A stretch of DNA of 64,000 bases from an uncultured Planctomycetaceae bacterium (GCA_903863885.1 CAIPEB010000063.1:1-64000); one strand, 5' to 3'. Shown: positions 45,013-55,047, numbered from the stretch's first letter. The notes: a model not told the origin generated them from the sequence alone. Numbers and translations: made by a program.

Positions 45013-47136
45013 ATGGTCGCGCTGACAGTTTTATTCACGATGTACAGCGGCGCAGTGGCATGGCTCGGCGAGGCGCAGGAGGCGAAACCGAGCGTTTTCG
45101 AGACGCCCCGCATGGTCGCGAAATACTCGGAACTGAATCGTGAGATCCAGGCTGCTTTCAAGGCGGCTCGCTACGACGAGGCGGAACGACTGAGCCTGGA
45201 CGCCGTTCGAACTCTGCCCCAGGTGGCGCTGGGCTATTACAACCTCGCGTGTGCCCAGTCTCGCCAGAAGAAATCGGACCAGGCTCTCGCGTCACTTGCC
45301 CTGGCAGTCCAGCACGGATTCAACCAGGCGGAGTGGCTGGGGCGCGATCCGGATTTCGAATCGGTGCGAACGGACAAACGCTTTGTCGAATTACTGGAAA
45401 AAGCGCGCAGGAACCAGGCTCAGCCCGCGGAAACGCAGCGTACGGTCACGCCGGCAGTCCCCGCCGCCGGCAAGGTGCTGGTCAGCGAGGCAAACACGGT
45501 GTGGAACCCCGCGACGCAGTTATTCCAGGTGCTGTTCGCGCCCCCGTCCGCGCCAGCCAAGAGTGGTTCGGAGGCTCGCCCCGCGGCGGCGGCCGATCCG
45601 GTCGTGCGGGGACAGGGCCAACTCGGCGAGGAACTGCAGCGGTGGTTTGACGAGGGAACGGCTGCCGGGAATCGCGGCGACTTCTATGACAATCATGACG
45701 GAGGTCACTCGCTGCTGCCCGCGGCCAATTTCCCGCAACTCACTTACATCGAATTCGATGAAGCCGCCCGCAAGGAGCGGCTTAACCTCGGCCTGCAGGT
45801 CCGGTTCCTTTACAACCAGGCGACGCTGGGTAACGCATCGATGGCGGATGTTGCGGGCCCGTACTGGCGCAGCCTGCCGCGAATGGCGTATGCCAATCCT
45901 CCGCTGATGTCGATTTTCTACCTCCAATACCTCAGCAATCACCTCTATCTGTATCCCGAGCATCGCGACCATGATCCGGGTCGCAACGGCAAGGACGGAT
46001 ACGGCGATGTCTATCCCACGAACACGCCCTTCGTCGTCATCTCACAGGGATCATCGGGATCCGATCAGCCGTTCCTCAGCGCGCTGGCCTGCACGATGGC
46101 CGCATTCCGTCCGGACGTCAAGAAGCAGCTGATCGAGCAGCGGGTCCTCGCGCCGACGCTGCAGATGGTCTTACGTTCCTGCCTGCACACCGTCGAGAAG
46201 CCCGAGGATTACCTGTCGGGAAAGGCTCACCCCAGCGTATTCCGCAGCGAGGACCTCGATCCGCAGAAGATGGTCCGGATGGCGCACGACATGACCGAGC
46301 TTCCGCCGCGTGTCGCGATTCGGGTGCGTGAGGAAGACGATGCGGCCCTCGGTCGCGACTACTTTGAAATCGGCCCCCGCGAACACCTGCTGGACTGTGC
46401 GGCCGTGATCGCCCGCGTCTGTTGTTCGACGAAGTACTCGCGGCGCATGGTCGTCAGCGCCGAGGAGAGCCGCGATCCGAATGGCCATCCTTTGACCTGG
46501 CACTGGCAGGTCCTGCGGGGCGATGCTCAGAAGATCGAGATCCGTCCGCTCAACAACGAGAAATCGGTCGTCGAGTTGATCGTTCCGTACCATGAACGCC
46601 GGCCCACGCTTCCCAATTCGAACATCGAGTCCAATCGCGTGGACATCGGAGCGTTTGTTCACAACGGACGCCACTACTCGGCGCCAGCGTTCATAACCTT
46701 CCAGTTCCTCGACGACGAAACTCGCGTCTACTCGGAGGATCACCGCATTCTGTCGGTCGACTATCGATCGCAGGCCGACGGCGGCAACTACGTGGACCCG
46801 ATGCTGCGCGCGGCGCGCACGTGGCGGGACGAGTATCGATACGATTCCCGAAACCGGCTGGCGGGCTGGACTCGCCGGCGAGGCGATAAGTCCGAGGAAT
46901 TCACGGCCGACGGCGCGCTGGTTATTGAACGCGACAAAGCGGGACGTCCCCTGAAGGCCAGGACGGTTGTCTATGCCGAAGCCAATCAGAAGGCCGCTGC
47001 GCCGCTCGAACAGCGTGAAGGCGACGAGATCCTGACCTACGCCTACGACTCGCCCGAAGACCAGATCGGGCGGGTTTCGAATCACGAAGCGGTTTCCGCG
47101 GCCGCCGCTCCAGCCGCGCCCTCGAGCAAACCCTGA
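45013..47136 (+). CDS. TPR-containing exported or membrane-anchored hypothetical protein
   Basis: 707 residues from ATG 45013, 8 bases after AGGAAG; ATG 44989 would add 8 residues. The first 25 residues include a hydrophobic stretch that could be an uncleaved signal or weak signal peptide. Residues about 35-120 contain TPR-like helices (GYYNLACAQSRQKKSDQALASLALAVQHG). Residues 170-690 have mixed beta-rich segments with D-N-H-D-G-G and E-H-R-D-H-D-P clusters that could bind metal or sugar, plus HYSAPAFITFQF-type strands; no family was recognised. It precedes the Dnmt2-like gene by about 80 bases. Confidence 0.7.
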   Translation: MVALTVLFTMYSGAVAWLGEAQEAKPSVFETPRMVAKYSELNREIQAAFKAARYDEAERLSLDAVRTLPQVALGYYNLACAQSRQKKSDQALASLALAVQHGFNQAEWLGRDPDFESVRTDKRFVELLEKARRNQAQPAETQRTVTPAVPAAGKVLVSEANTVWNPATQLFQVLFAPPSAPAKSGSEARPAAAADPVVRGQGQLGEELQRWFDEGTAAGNRGDFYDNHDGGHSLLPAANFPQLTYIEFDEAARKERLNLGLQVRFLYNQATLGNASMADVAGPYWRSLPRMAYANPPLMSIFYLQYLSNHLYLYPEHRDHDPGRNGKDGYGDVYPTNTPFVVISQGSSGSDQPFLSALACTMAAFRPDVKKQLIEQRVLAPTLQMVLRSCLHTVEKPEDYLSGKAHPSVFRSEDLDPQKMVRMAHDMTELPPRVAIRVREEDDAALGRDYFEIGPREHLLDCAAVIARVCCSTKYSRRMVVSAEESRDPNGHPLTWHWQVLRGDAQKIEIRPLNNEKSVVELIVPYHERRPTLPNSNIESNRVDIGAFVHNGRHYSAPAFITFQFLDDETRVYSEDHRILSVDYRSQADGGNYVDPMLRAARTWRDEYRYDSRNRLAGWTRRRGDKSEEFTADGALVIERDKAGRPLKARTVVYAEANQKAAAPLEQREGDEILTYAYDSPEDQIGRVSNHEAVSAAAAPAAPSSKP

Positions 47137-47215
47137 CCTGAGCGGCGTCCAAGTGAGTTCAACGCCATCCGGCGTTCTGCTTTCGACTCAGTCCATTCCG
47201 TGGTCTCGGCCTTCC

Positions 47216-48133
47216 ATGAAACCCCGCCTGCGAGTATTGGAGTTGTTCAGCGGCATCGGCGGGTGTGCCGCAGCGCTGGGCAACGAGGCGGATGTCGTGT
47301 GCGCTGTGGACATCGGACAAGCTGCGATGGATGTGTACCGCGCCAATTTCGCTCATCCGACACGAATTGCCGCAATCGAATCGTTGCCGGTGTCACAGTG
47401 GCGCCGGTGGCACGCTGATCTGTGGTGGATGTCTCCGCCATGCCAGCCGTACAGCGTGCGGGGGCTCGGCCGGGACCTGGACGATCCCCGCGCCGTGTCG
47501 CTGGTCGCCGTCTTGGATCGCTTGCGGGAGGTGCAGCCTGCCTGCCTGGCGATGGAGAACGTTCCCGGGTTTTCAGGCAGCCGCGCACATTCGCTGATCA
47601 CCCGCACGCTGCGGGAACTGGGATATGACCTGCGCGAATACCTGCTCTGCCCGACTCAGTTCGGCCTTCCGAACCGTCGACGACGGTTCTATCTGGCTGC
47701 GTCGCGAGGAGAACCGCTCGCGGATCTCGCGGAGCAGCGAGACTTGCCCCGTCGGCACCTGGCCGATTTTCTGGATGACAACGTGCCCGTGGACTTCATT
47801 GTCCCGCCGGGGCTGCTGGAGCAGTACCGCGACGCGGTGCACATCGTTGATGCCGACGACGCGCACGCCGAGACGCACTGCTTCACATCAGCCTACGGCC
47901 GATCGCCGGTTCGCAGCGGTTCGTACTTGCGGAACGGTTCTGCGGTAAGGCGATTCACTCCCGCCGAGATTCTGAGATTGCTCGGGTTCCCCGACGCCTA
48001 CTGTCTGCCCGATGAACCGCCCGCCCGCCTGTGGCCTCTGGTCGGGAATTCACTGTCCGTGGTGAGCGTGCGGGCGGTGCTCAGCACGCTTCCCGGGCTG
48101 CGGCATCTCGGCGACCGGCCGGCGTCCGCATGA
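47216..48133 (+). CDS. Dnmt2/TRDMT1-family cytosine-C5 methyltransferase, probably tRNA
   Basis: 305 residues from ATG 47216; the frame extends to a GTG at 47153. The C5-methyltransferase motifs are all present: I (FSGIGG), IV (PPCQPYS with catalytic Cys76), VI (ENVPGF), VIII (FGLPNRRRRFYL) and X (VGNSLSV). Several stretches resemble human DNMT2 more than bacterial Dcm enzymes: LRVLELFSG, ENV-GF-S, LLCPTQFG-PN-R-R-F, ADFLDD, and above all C222-F-T in HCFTSAYGRS, the CFT signature of Dnmt2. Dnmt2 methylates C38 of tRNA. The protein is shorter than DNMT2 (391 residues) in the target-recognition part. No restriction endonuclease or other DNA-modification gene adjoins. Confidence 0.85.
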   Translation: MKPRLRVLELFSGIGGCAAALGNEADVVCAVDIGQAAMDVYRANFAHPTRIAAIESLPVSQWRRWHADLWWMSPPCQPYSVRGLGRDLDDPRAVSLVAVLDRLREVQPACLAMENVPGFSGSRAHSLITRTLRELGYDLREYLLCPTQFGLPNRRRRFYLAASRGEPLADLAEQRDLPRRHLADFLDDNVPVDFIVPPGLLEQYRDAVHIVDADDAHAETHCFTSAYGRSPVRSGSYLRNGSAVRRFTPAEILRLLGFPDAYCLPDEPPARLWPLVGNSLSVVSVRAVLSTLPGLRHLGDRPASA

Positions 48134-48137
48134 CGGC

Positions 48138-49331
48138 TCACGAACCCGTCTCGTCCTTCAGGCGGCGAAAGGCGTCCAGCGCGCGGGCAATGTGTTCGTC
48201 GGTATGGGCGGAAGACATCTGAATGCGAAGGCGGGCGGTGCCTTCCGGCACAACCGGGTAGCCAAACCCGATGACAAACACGCCCATCTTCAGCAGCTTG
48301 TTGGACAGTTCGATGGCGCGCGCGGTATCTCCCACGATGATGGGGAGAATGGCGGTGGTTGACTCCAGCACCTGATAGCCCAGTTCCCGCAGTCCGGACC
48401 GCATCGCCGCGACATTCTCGTGGAGTCGAGTAACCCGCTGCGGTTCCCGCATCAGGACCTCGAGTGCCTTGGCAGCGCTGCACGCAACGGTGGGAGGTAC
48501 CGCGTTGGAGAAAAGCTGCGGCCGGCTCCGCTGGATCAGAAAATCGACAACTTCCCGCGGGCCGGCGACATACCCTCCGGCCGCTCCGCCCAGCGCCTTG
48601 CCGAGAGTCCCGGTGAGGATGACTCCGGCCGGTGCTTGAGTCGGCATTCCGAAGTGCTCGAACACGCCGCGCCCGCCTTTGCCCAGCACGCCGACGCCAT
48701 GGGAATCGTCAACGACGAGCGTCGCGTCGTGGCGGCGGCAGATCTCGATCATTTCGGGCAGTCGAGCCACGTCCCCTTCCATGCTGAACACACCGTCGGT
48801 GACGACGAGCTTCACCGGTGAGTTCTGTACTTCGGCCAGGCTGGCTTCGAGCGCCGCGAGATCGCTGTGGCGGAAGACTTTCTTGGTCGCCTGCCGTGCC
48901 AGGCGAATCGCGTCGATGATGCTCGCGTGATTCAATTCGTCCGATACGATGGCATCGCCCGATTCGACGAGCGTGGACATCAGGCCTTCGTTTGCATTCC
49001 AGCAACTGACGTACGTGAGCGCCGCCTCGGTGCCGAGGAACTCGGCGATGCGTTCCTCCAGCACTCGATGGCAAGTAAACGTGCCGCAGATGAAGCGGAC
49101 ACTCGCCGTCCCCGCGCCGAATTTCCTGAGACCTTCGCGTCCCGCCTCGATCACCTCGGGGTGATCCGCCAGCCCGAGATAGTTGTTCGAGCAGAAGACG
49201 ATGACCTCGCCGACGCCCTCGATTGTCGTGACCGGTCCCGTGGGAATCTCGAGGTGCCGCAGCGATTTGAACGTGCCGGCAGCACGGAGTTCATTCAGCG
49301 TCCGCTGCAGTCGTTGTGAGAGAGCCGGCAT
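48138..49331 (-). CDS. kbl: glycine C-acetyltransferase (2-amino-3-ketobutyrate CoA ligase)
   Basis: 397 residues from ATG 49331, 7 bases after GGAG; upstream in-frame start at 49370 lacks a site. A PLP-dependent alpha-oxoamine synthase. The Schiff-base lysine is Lys245 in GTLGKALGG; DDSHGVGVLG holds the PLP-binding Asp and His, and CSNNYLGLADHP is the CoA/substrate segment. SVRFICGTF is closer to Kbl than to BioF. It joins the threonine-to-glycine pathway; no threonine dehydrogenase is in the window. Its 3' end is 4 bases from the convergent Dnmt2-like gene. Confidence 0.85.
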   Translation of the reverse strand: MPALSQRLQRTLNELRAAGTFKSLRHLEIPTGPVTTIEGVGEVIVFCSNNYLGLADHPEVIEAGREGLRKFGAGTASVRFICGTFTCHRVLEERIAEFLGTEAALTYVSCWNANEGLMSTLVESGDAIVSDELNHASIIDAIRLARQATKKVFRHSDLAALEASLAEVQNSPVKLVVTDGVFSMEGDVARLPEMIEICRRHDATLVVDDSHGVGVLGKGGRGVFEHFGMPTQAPAGVILTGTLGKALGGAAGGYVAGPREVVDFLIQRSRPQLFSNAVPPTVACSAAKALEVLMREPQRVTRLHENVAAMRSGLRELGYQVLESTTAILPIIVGDTARAIELSNKLLKMGVFVIGFGYPVVPEGTARLRIQMSSAHTDEHIARALDAFRRLKDETGS

Positions 49332-49479
49332 GAGTTTCTCCTGTGCGAGGTCGGCTGACGCAAACGGCACCGAATGCTGTATTCCCGCCGACTGGACGGG
49401 ACGGGCGAGTTGCGATCAGCTTTTTATAATGTCCGTGCAACCTGTCTGATCCGCTGTAATTTATCCGATGGGCGGCACG

Positions 49480-50016
49480 TCACAGAACCAGGGAAATGCA
49501 AAGCACCAGCAGCATGACCGCCCCGACGATCGCCTTGCCGAACGTGCCGAAAATTCTGCCCCAGAAAGCCGCCTCGCCGACGCGCAGACTTTGGTCCACG
49601 GTGCGCCCCTTCCATCGTTCTCCCAGCACGGCTCCGCCGAGAGCGCCGAGTCCGCCGAACAACAGCGCGGCGACCATCGAGCCGACGATGGGAAGCGGCA
49701 TTCCCACGCTCAATCCGAACAGGCCTCCCGCCAGCGAACCGCACAAAGCCAGGACCGCGCTGCGGCGACTGCCGCCTGCCTTTCTGGTGCCTGCCGAACT
49801 GCTGATGAGTTCGACGCCTTCGCCGGCGGCGGCCAAAGCGATCAGGCCGATGATCGTCCATGCGCTGAGGTCGGCGCGCGAGTCGGCGGGGGTAAAATAG
49901 GCGTACATCGCCGCGGCAACGACCACGAGCCAGTTGCCCGGCAGGCTGACGAGGTTCAGCGCCCACAGGAATACGGACATGAGCACCAGGAGTAATGCAC
50001 CGACTGCCTGAATCAC
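49480..50016 (-). CDS. DUF456-family membrane protein
   Basis: 178 residues with three or four membrane segments. Family pattern is recognised in the N-terminal GALLLVLMSVFLWALNLVSLPGNWLVV, the TIIGLIALAAAGEGVE segment and glycine-rich helices between 90 and 130. Function is unknown in the family. The start lies 10 bases after the stop of the HEAT protein gene, so it is likely part of the same transcript. Planctomycete members are common. Confidence 0.83.
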   Translation of the reverse strand: MIQAVGALLLVLMSVFLWALNLVSLPGNWLVVVAAAMYAYFTPADSRADLSAWTIIGLIALAAAGEGVELISSSAGTRKAGGSRRSAVLALCGSLAGGLFGLSVGMPLPIVGSMVAALLFGGLGALGGAVLGERWKGRTVDQSLRVGEAAFWGRIFGTFGKAIVGAVMLLVLCISLVL

Positions 50017-50026
50017 AATACCGCCT

Positions 50027-51328
50027 TCACGCCGATTCCGCCTGAGTCTCCGAATGCGCGTCCAAGTGCTCGAGCAGGTCCAGCGCCGCGTGTCGCAGGT
50101 CGTGGTCGCTCTCGTCGAGATAATCGAGCACGCGCGCCCGGGCGTCGGGCACGATCGCTTGAATCGAATGGAACACCTTCAAAGCCCGTTCATCGCTGCA
50201 AGCCACTAACGCCGTCCGCAAGGTTCGAAGCAGGGCCGGCAGCGCAACATCCGCTGACGGTCCAATTCGGGCGACCGCCTCCACGGCACGACCGCTCACG
50301 ACAGCGCTGCTGTCGCAGACCGCCTCCGCCAGATCATTCAGCAGATCGGCCGGCGGCGTCCCGAGTCGGCCAAGCGATGATGCCGAAGAGGCTCGCACGG
50401 ATTCGTGAAGGTCGTGGAGCCCGTCACCCAGTCTTTCCATCACTTCCTGTGAGACCGTGCCGACCGCTCCGAGCGCGCCGAGCACCTCGGCCCGCACGTG
50501 AACGTCGCGGTCGTGCGAGCAGCCGAGAAGTTCGTCGAGCACCGGGGCGGAACCGGAGCCGAGCGCCGCCAGTTCCCAGATCGCGGCGATTTTCTGTGAA
50601 GCAGAGCCTTCGCGCAGCTGGCCGACGATCGCATCAAGCGGTCTGGCGCCTCGCGGCCCGTCCAGTTGCCGGCGCATGAGCCGCGGCTCGCCGTTACGGC
50701 TCAAGTATCGCTGTGCCGCGTTGAAATGCAGCATCGGGTCTTCGCGCAGATACTGCTTCCATTCCTCAACCGCGTCGTCACGCATGCAGGCCTGCAAGGC
50801 CAGCGCGTAGCCCCACACCCGCACCGGCAGCGTGCGGCGTCGCAGTGCGGCGTTCGCCGAGAAGATTCCGAAGCCGGCCACGACCGACGCCAGGTCGGCC
50901 ATCACGGTACGATCGTCGTCGGATGAAGCGTTGCACTGCTGCTCCGCCAGAGCGCTGCGACACAACTCGCGGACGGTCTCCGCGATCGTGACCTGAATAT
51001 CTTCTTCGCTTTCCGGGGACTTCGGTTGCGATGCATCGCAACCGCAACTGCCGCATCCTGAGCCCTCCGCCGTGGCACACGATGTCGGAGACGGGAGCGA
51101 CGAGGACTGCAGCGGAACCGGAAGATAGCCCCGCAACGTTGCAGCCAATCGCGCGGGATCACCCTGCAGAGAACCGGCTTCGGCGAGAAATTCCCGGTTG
51201 GGCAGCACCATCCGTGTACGGAGCCAGACATCTCGGCCGACGTGGTCGATCAACGACCGCAGCCGGGTCTCCGTCCAGGCTTTTTCCAGCGAGTTCAACG
51301 GTGGTTTGGGTCGCAGCCAGCCAAACAT
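50027..51328 (-). CDS. HEAT-repeat protein with Cys-rich cluster
   Basis: 433 residues from ATG 51328 (GAGG 5 bases upstream); a GTG at 51334 is possible. No signal. The C-terminal half (about 220-420) is HEAT repeats, for example MERLGDGLHDLHESVRASSASSLGRLG and later VDYL-type helices. Around residue 108 a short cluster GSGCGSCGCDASQ stands out, a possible metal site, in an acidic linker between a small N-terminal domain and the repeats. HEAT arrays mediate protein binding. It lies 21 bases after cysNC and 11 before the DUF456 gene, so it may belong to the sulfate-activation transcript. Confidence 0.78.
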   Translation of the reverse strand: MFGWLRPKPPLNSLEKAWTETRLRSLIDHVGRDVWLRTRMVLPNREFLAEAGSLQGDPARLAATLRGYLPVPLQSSSLPSPTSCATAEGSGCGSCGCDASQPKSPESEEDIQVTIAETVRELCRSALAEQQCNASSDDDRTVMADLASVVAGFGIFSANAALRRRTLPVRVWGYALALQACMRDDAVEEWKQYLREDPMLHFNAAQRYLSRNGEPRLMRRQLDGPRGARPLDAIVGQLREGSASQKIAAIWELAALGSGSAPVLDELLGCSHDRDVHVRAEVLGALGAVGTVSQEVMERLGDGLHDLHESVRASSASSLGRLGTPPADLLNDLAEAVCDSSAVVSGRAVEAVARIGPSADVALPALLRTLRTALVACSDERALKVFHSIQAIVPDARARVLDYLDESDHDLRHAALDLLEHLDAHSETQAESA

Positions 51329-51348
51329 GGGCACCTCGCTTGCGTCGA

Positions 51349-53286
51349 CTAGCTCAAGAACTTGCGCGACTCCAGAAGATCAAGAAGGCGATCGACGCAC
51401 TCGTCGATCGCGAGACGATCCGTTTCCAGCACCAGGTCGGGCTGAACCGGCACCTCGTACGGCGCGGTAACGCCCGGGAAACTCGCGATCTCCCCCGAGT
51501 CGGCCAGCGAGTAGTGTCCTGCCGAATCGCGTTTGCGGCAGACTTCGAGCGGCGCCGTAACGTGCACGACCAGGAAACGATCCGAGCCGATCACTTCGCG
51601 CGCCTTGATCCGCACCTCTTCGCTCGGGGCCAGGAACGCGGCGATGCAGATCAAGCCGGCTTCGTTGATCAAGCGAGCCACTTCCGCGCCGCGGCGAAGA
51701 TTCTCGGAGCGGTCTTCCGCGGTGAACCCGAGGTCGCGGCTGATGCCCAGCCTGAGATTCTGGCCGTCCAGCACCGTGCTCACCCGGCCCGCGTCAAACA
51801 ACCGCCGCTCCAGGGCATAGGCCAAGGTGCTCTTGCCGGCCCCGGTCAGGCCCGTGAGCAACACCGTAACCGGCTTCTGGCCGAATCGTGCCTCGCGTTC
51901 ATCCGACGAGACATTGCTGTTCTTGGGGGAAAGCCCATGACTCCACGATTCGTCGTCCCAATGGTCGTGACGGTCGTCACCGGTTGCTCGGTCGAGAATC
52001 ATCCCGCAACCGACCGTGACGTTCGTGATGCGGTCAATCACGATGAACCCGCCGGTGGACCGATTTCTCTTGTAGGCGTCAAAGCAGATCGGCTCGTTGA
52101 ACTGGATCGCGCATCGTCCGATCTCGTTCAACGCGAGGGACGGGGCATCCGCCCGATGCATCGTGTTCACGTCGATCTTGTAACGCAGCGTATTGACGGT
52201 CCCGGTGACCACCTTTGTGGTGTGCTTGAAGATATACGGCTTGCCGGGAACCAGTGCCTGGTCCGCCATCCACACCACGACCGCGTCGCACCGCTGCTCC
52301 AGGCGGGGCACGTTGCCGGGTCGGACGAGCATGTCGCCGCGGCTGATGTCGATTTCGTCTTCGAGCGTCAGCGTCACAGCCTGCGGGGCGAAAGCTTCCT
52401 CCAGCTCTCCGTCGAACGACACGATCGAAGCCACGCGGCTCGTCTTGCGCGACGGCAGGGCCATGATCTCGTCGCCCCGGCGGACGATGCCCGAGGCCAC
52501 CGTGCCGCAAAAGCCGCGAAAATCAAGGTGCGGACGATTCACATACTGCACGGGGAACCGAAAGTCCTCGAGGTTGCGGTCGGAGCCGATGTACACGCTC
52601 TCCAGGAAACCCATGAGCGTGCTGCCGACGTACCACGGCATGTGCGGACTCGGATCCACCACGTTGTCGCCGTGCAGCGCAGCCAGCGGAATGAAGTGCA
52701 GGTCGGGAATATCCAGCCGAGCCGCGAAGTCCTTGTAGTCCGCGCGGATGCGGTCGAAAACCTCCTGGCTGTAGCCCATGAGGTCCATCTTGTTGATCGC
52801 CACCAGCACGTGCTTGATGCCGAGCAGCGAGACAATGAAGCTGTGCCGCTTGGTCTGCGTCAGCACGCCGTTGCGGGCATCGATCAGGATGATGGCGAGA
52901 TCCGCGGTGGAGGCGCCGGTCGCCATGTTGCGGGTGTACTGTTCGTGTCCCGGGGTGTCCGCAATGATGAACTTGCGTTTGGCCGTCGAGAAATAGCGGT
53001 ACGCGACGTCGATCGTGATGCCCTGCTCGCGCTCGGCCCGCAGTCCGTCGGTCAGCAGCGCCGGGTCGAAACGCCCTCCGGTCGTGCCGTGAGTGACCGA
53101 ATCACGCTCCAGCGCCGCAAGCTGATCCTCGTAGATCATCTTCGAGTCGTACAGCAGCCGGCCGATCAACGTGCTCTTGCCGTCATCGACGCTCCCGCAC
53201 GTCAAGAAACGCAGCATCTCTTTTCGCTCATGCTGCGCAAGGTAGGCGTTAATATCGGTGGCGATCAGATCCGATTGATGCGACAT
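51349..53286 (-). CDS. cysNC: bifunctional sulfate adenylyltransferase subunit 1/adenylylsulfate kinase
   Basis: 645 residues. The N-terminal GTPase (about 25-240) has G1 [10 protein letters not shown]3 DTPGHEQY and G4 NKMD; beta-barrel domains follow to about 445. The C-terminal APS kinase (about 460-640) has P-loop GLTGAGKST and DGQNLR. Together with CysD it converts sulfate to APS with GTP hydrolysis and then to PAPS. PAPS feeds sulfate assimilation or sulfotransferases. The gene starts 7 bases after cysD. This fusion resembles NodQ-type CysNC. Confidence 0.95.
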   Translation of the reverse strand: MSHQSDLIATDINAYLAQHERKEMLRFLTCGSVDDGKSTLIGRLLYDSKMIYEDQLAALERDSVTHGTTGGRFDPALLTDGLRAEREQGITIDVAYRYFSTAKRKFIIADTPGHEQYTRNMATGASTADLAIILIDARNGVLTQTKRHSFIVSLLGIKHVLVAINKMDLMGYSQEVFDRIRADYKDFAARLDIPDLHFIPLAALHGDNVVDPSPHMPWYVGSTLMGFLESVYIGSDRNLEDFRFPVQYVNRPHLDFRGFCGTVASGIVRRGDEIMALPSRKTSRVASIVSFDGELEEAFAPQAVTLTLEDEIDISRGDMLVRPGNVPRLEQRCDAVVVWMADQALVPGKPYIFKHTTKVVTGTVNTLRYKIDVNTMHRADAPSLALNEIGRCAIQFNEPICFDAYKRNRSTGGFIVIDRITNVTVGCGMILDRATGDDRHDHWDDESWSHGLSPKNSNVSSDEREARFGQKPVTVLLTGLTGAGKSTLAYALERRLFDAGRVSTVLDGQNLRLGISRDLGFTAEDRSENLRRGAEVARLINEAGLICIAAFLAPSEEVRIKAREVIGSDRFLVVHVTAPLEVCRKRDSAGHYSLADSGEIASFPGVTAPYEVPVQPDLVLETDRLAIDECVDRLLDLLESRKFLS

Positions 53287-53293
53287 AGCTGGC

Positions 53294-54205
53294 TCAGAAG
53301 TATCCGCGTTTCTTTTTCTCTTCCATACCCGCTCCGCCCTCGTCCTGGTCGATGACGCGGCCCTGGCGTTCGGAAGTCTTGGTCAGCAACATTTCCTGGA
53401 TGATTTCGGGAAGCGTCGTGGCATTTGAATCCACCGCGCCCGTCAACGGATAGCAGCCGAGGGTACGGAAACGCACTCTCCGCATCTGGACTTTTTCCCC
53501 CTCGCGCAACGTAAAGCGATCGTCGTCCACCAGGATCAGCGTCTTATTCCGCTCGACAACCGGCCGCTCCTTGGCAAAGTACAGCGGGACGATCGGGATA
53601 TTCTCGAGGTGGATGTACTGCCACACGTCGAGTTCCGTCCAGTTGGACAGCGGGAACACCCGGATGCTCTCGCCCTTGTTGACTTTGGCGTTGTACAGAT
53701 TCCAGATTTCCGGCCGCTGGTTCTTGGGATCCCACCGGTGGTTCCGGTCGCGGAACGAAAAGACTCGCTCTTTCGCACGGGACTTCTCTTCGTCACGCCT
53801 CGCTCCGCCGAACGCCGCGTCGAAGCCCCACTGGTCGAGAGCCATCTTCAGCGCGTCCGTCTTCATCAGCTCGGTGTGCTTTTCGCTGTCCTGAAAGGGG
53901 CTGATTCCCACTTTCAGTCCCTCGTGATTGATGAACACCAGCACTTCCAAACCGAGGTCCTTGCGCGCGTAATTCTCGCGAAAGTCAATCATTTCGCGGA
54001 ACTTCCACGTGGTGTCGACGTGCAACAGCGGGAAGGGGGGCTTCGCCGGATAGAAGGCTTTCCGTGCCAGCTGCACCATGACGGAAGAGTCCTTGCCGAT
54101 CGAATACAGCATCACCGGATTGCGGAATTCGGCCGCCACTTCCCGGATAATGTGGATGCTCTCCGCTTCCAGTTGCTTGAGGTGCGTTAGGTTATAACCC
54201 GTCAT
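53294..54205 (-). CDS. cysD: sulfate adenylyltransferase subunit 2
   Basis: 303 residues, the ATP pyrophosphatase-fold subunit of sulfate adenylyltransferase that partners CysN to make APS. The PP-motif is [10 protein letters not shown] near residue 36, and [39 protein letters not shown] are family-typical. It is first in the minus-strand unit with cysNC 7 bases later. The 185-base gap upstream, after rsmG, holds no clear promoter or riboswitch. A cleaner start is not apparent; ATG 54205 gives the normal length. Confidence 0.95.
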   Translation of the reverse strand: MTGYNLTHLKQLEAESIHIIREVAAEFRNPVMLYSIGKDSSVMVQLARKAFYPAKPPFPLLHVDTTWKFREMIDFRENYARKDLGLEVLVFINHEGLKVGISPFQDSEKHTELMKTDALKMALDQWGFDAAFGGARRDEEKSRAKERVFSFRDRNHRWDPKNQRPEIWNLYNAKVNKGESIRVFPLSNWTELDVWQYIHLENIPIVPLYFAKERPVVERNKTLILVDDDRFTLREGEKVQMRRVRFRTLGCYPLTGAVDSNATTLPEIIQEMLLTKTSERQGRVIDQDEGGAGMEEKKKRGYF

Positions 54206-54390
54206 GTTTCGTGTTCTTGTCGGTGAGTTGGCAACTCAAATCGCTCGTTCGGCACGGCCGAAGTATAGAGAAACACGGATTCTGGCTCAACCGCGAAGCC
54301 CTGCCGCGGACCACAACGCCGTGCACGGCCACGGCCGGCCGGTTTCGTCGTGCCAGCGTCCTCGCGGGGACGTATCCAGCCCGAGCCGAA

Positions 54391-55047
54391 TCAATCTTCC
54401 GCGTCGTCGTGGGCACTTAACTGCAAAATCACATTCATGGCGCCGCTGCCCGGCGTGGTGTACTCCGCGACGCGGCGCAGCCCGACGTCCTTCAAATACC
54501 CGCGATGGCGCGCCTCGCCTCGCTCCTCGACCCAACGGGGCCCCTTGATCGTCAGTAGGCGGCCAATCACCGGCCAGTGCGGCGCAAACCACTTGAGCAT
54601 CTTCCAGAGCGGACCGACCGCGCGGGCAGTCAACGTATCGAATCGCCGATCCGCCAGCACGTCCTCGGCACGTGCATGCAATACGGGGACCGACAGCTGG
54701 AGCGACCGGGCGATCGACTTGAGAACCTCGGCCTTCTTGCCGATGGATTCGCACAGCGAGATTTTCAGCTCCGGCCTCAGGATGGCCAGCACCATGCCCG
54801 GTACGCCTCCGCCGCTCCCGACATCCAGGATCTTCTCCTGATCGCTCAGCAACTCAGCCAACTGCAGCGAGTCCACGAGATCCCGCGTCACGAATTTGTC
54901 GTAGTCGGTGTGCCGGGTCAGATTCAGTTTTTCGTTCCATTCCCAAACAAGGCGGCAGTACTGGTCCAATGGTGCCAGCGCCGCTTCGGGAACCGAGAGT
55001 TCGTAACGGGCAATCGTTTCGGAAAGCATGGGCGTTTCGGAAAGCAT
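54391..55047 (-). CDS. rsmG: 16S rRNA (guanine527-N7)-methyltransferase RsmG
   Basis: 218 residues; a second in-frame ATG at 55029 arises from a tandem 18-bp duplication at the 5' end, so the true start is either. A SAM-dependent methyltransferase of 16S rRNA G527. Motif I is VGSGGGVPGM near residue 69; FVTRDLVDSLQL and TARAVGPLWKML are typical. No ribosome-binding site is evident for either ATG. It lies between the GspE/PilB-type ATPase gene and cysD; no gidA or parAB is adjacent, unlike in many bacteria. Confidence 0.92.
   Translation of the reverse strand: MLSETPMLSETIARYELSVPEAALAPLDQYCRLVWEWNEKLNLTRHTDYDKFVTRDLVDSLQLAELLSDQEKILDVGSGGGVPGMVLAILRPELKISLCESIGKKAEVLKSIARSLQLSVPVLHARAEDVLADRRFDTLTARAVGPLWKMLKWFAPHWPVIGRLLTIKGPRWVEERGEARHRGYLKDVGLRRVAEYTTPGSGAMNVILQLSAHDDAED

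Noticed and set aside
47216-48133. Restriction-modification system
   Set aside because: No endonuclease, specificity or Vsr gene adjoins, and the CFT motif points to a tRNA methyltransferase.
48138-49331. BioF (8-amino-7-oxononanoate synthase)
   Set aside because: Same fold, but SVRFICGTF and the N-terminal pattern fit glycine C-acetyltransferase better, and no biotin genes are near.
51031-53355. Long plus-strand frame opposite the HEAT protein and cysNC
   Set aside because: Antisense shadow of two well-supported genes; no recognisable domains.
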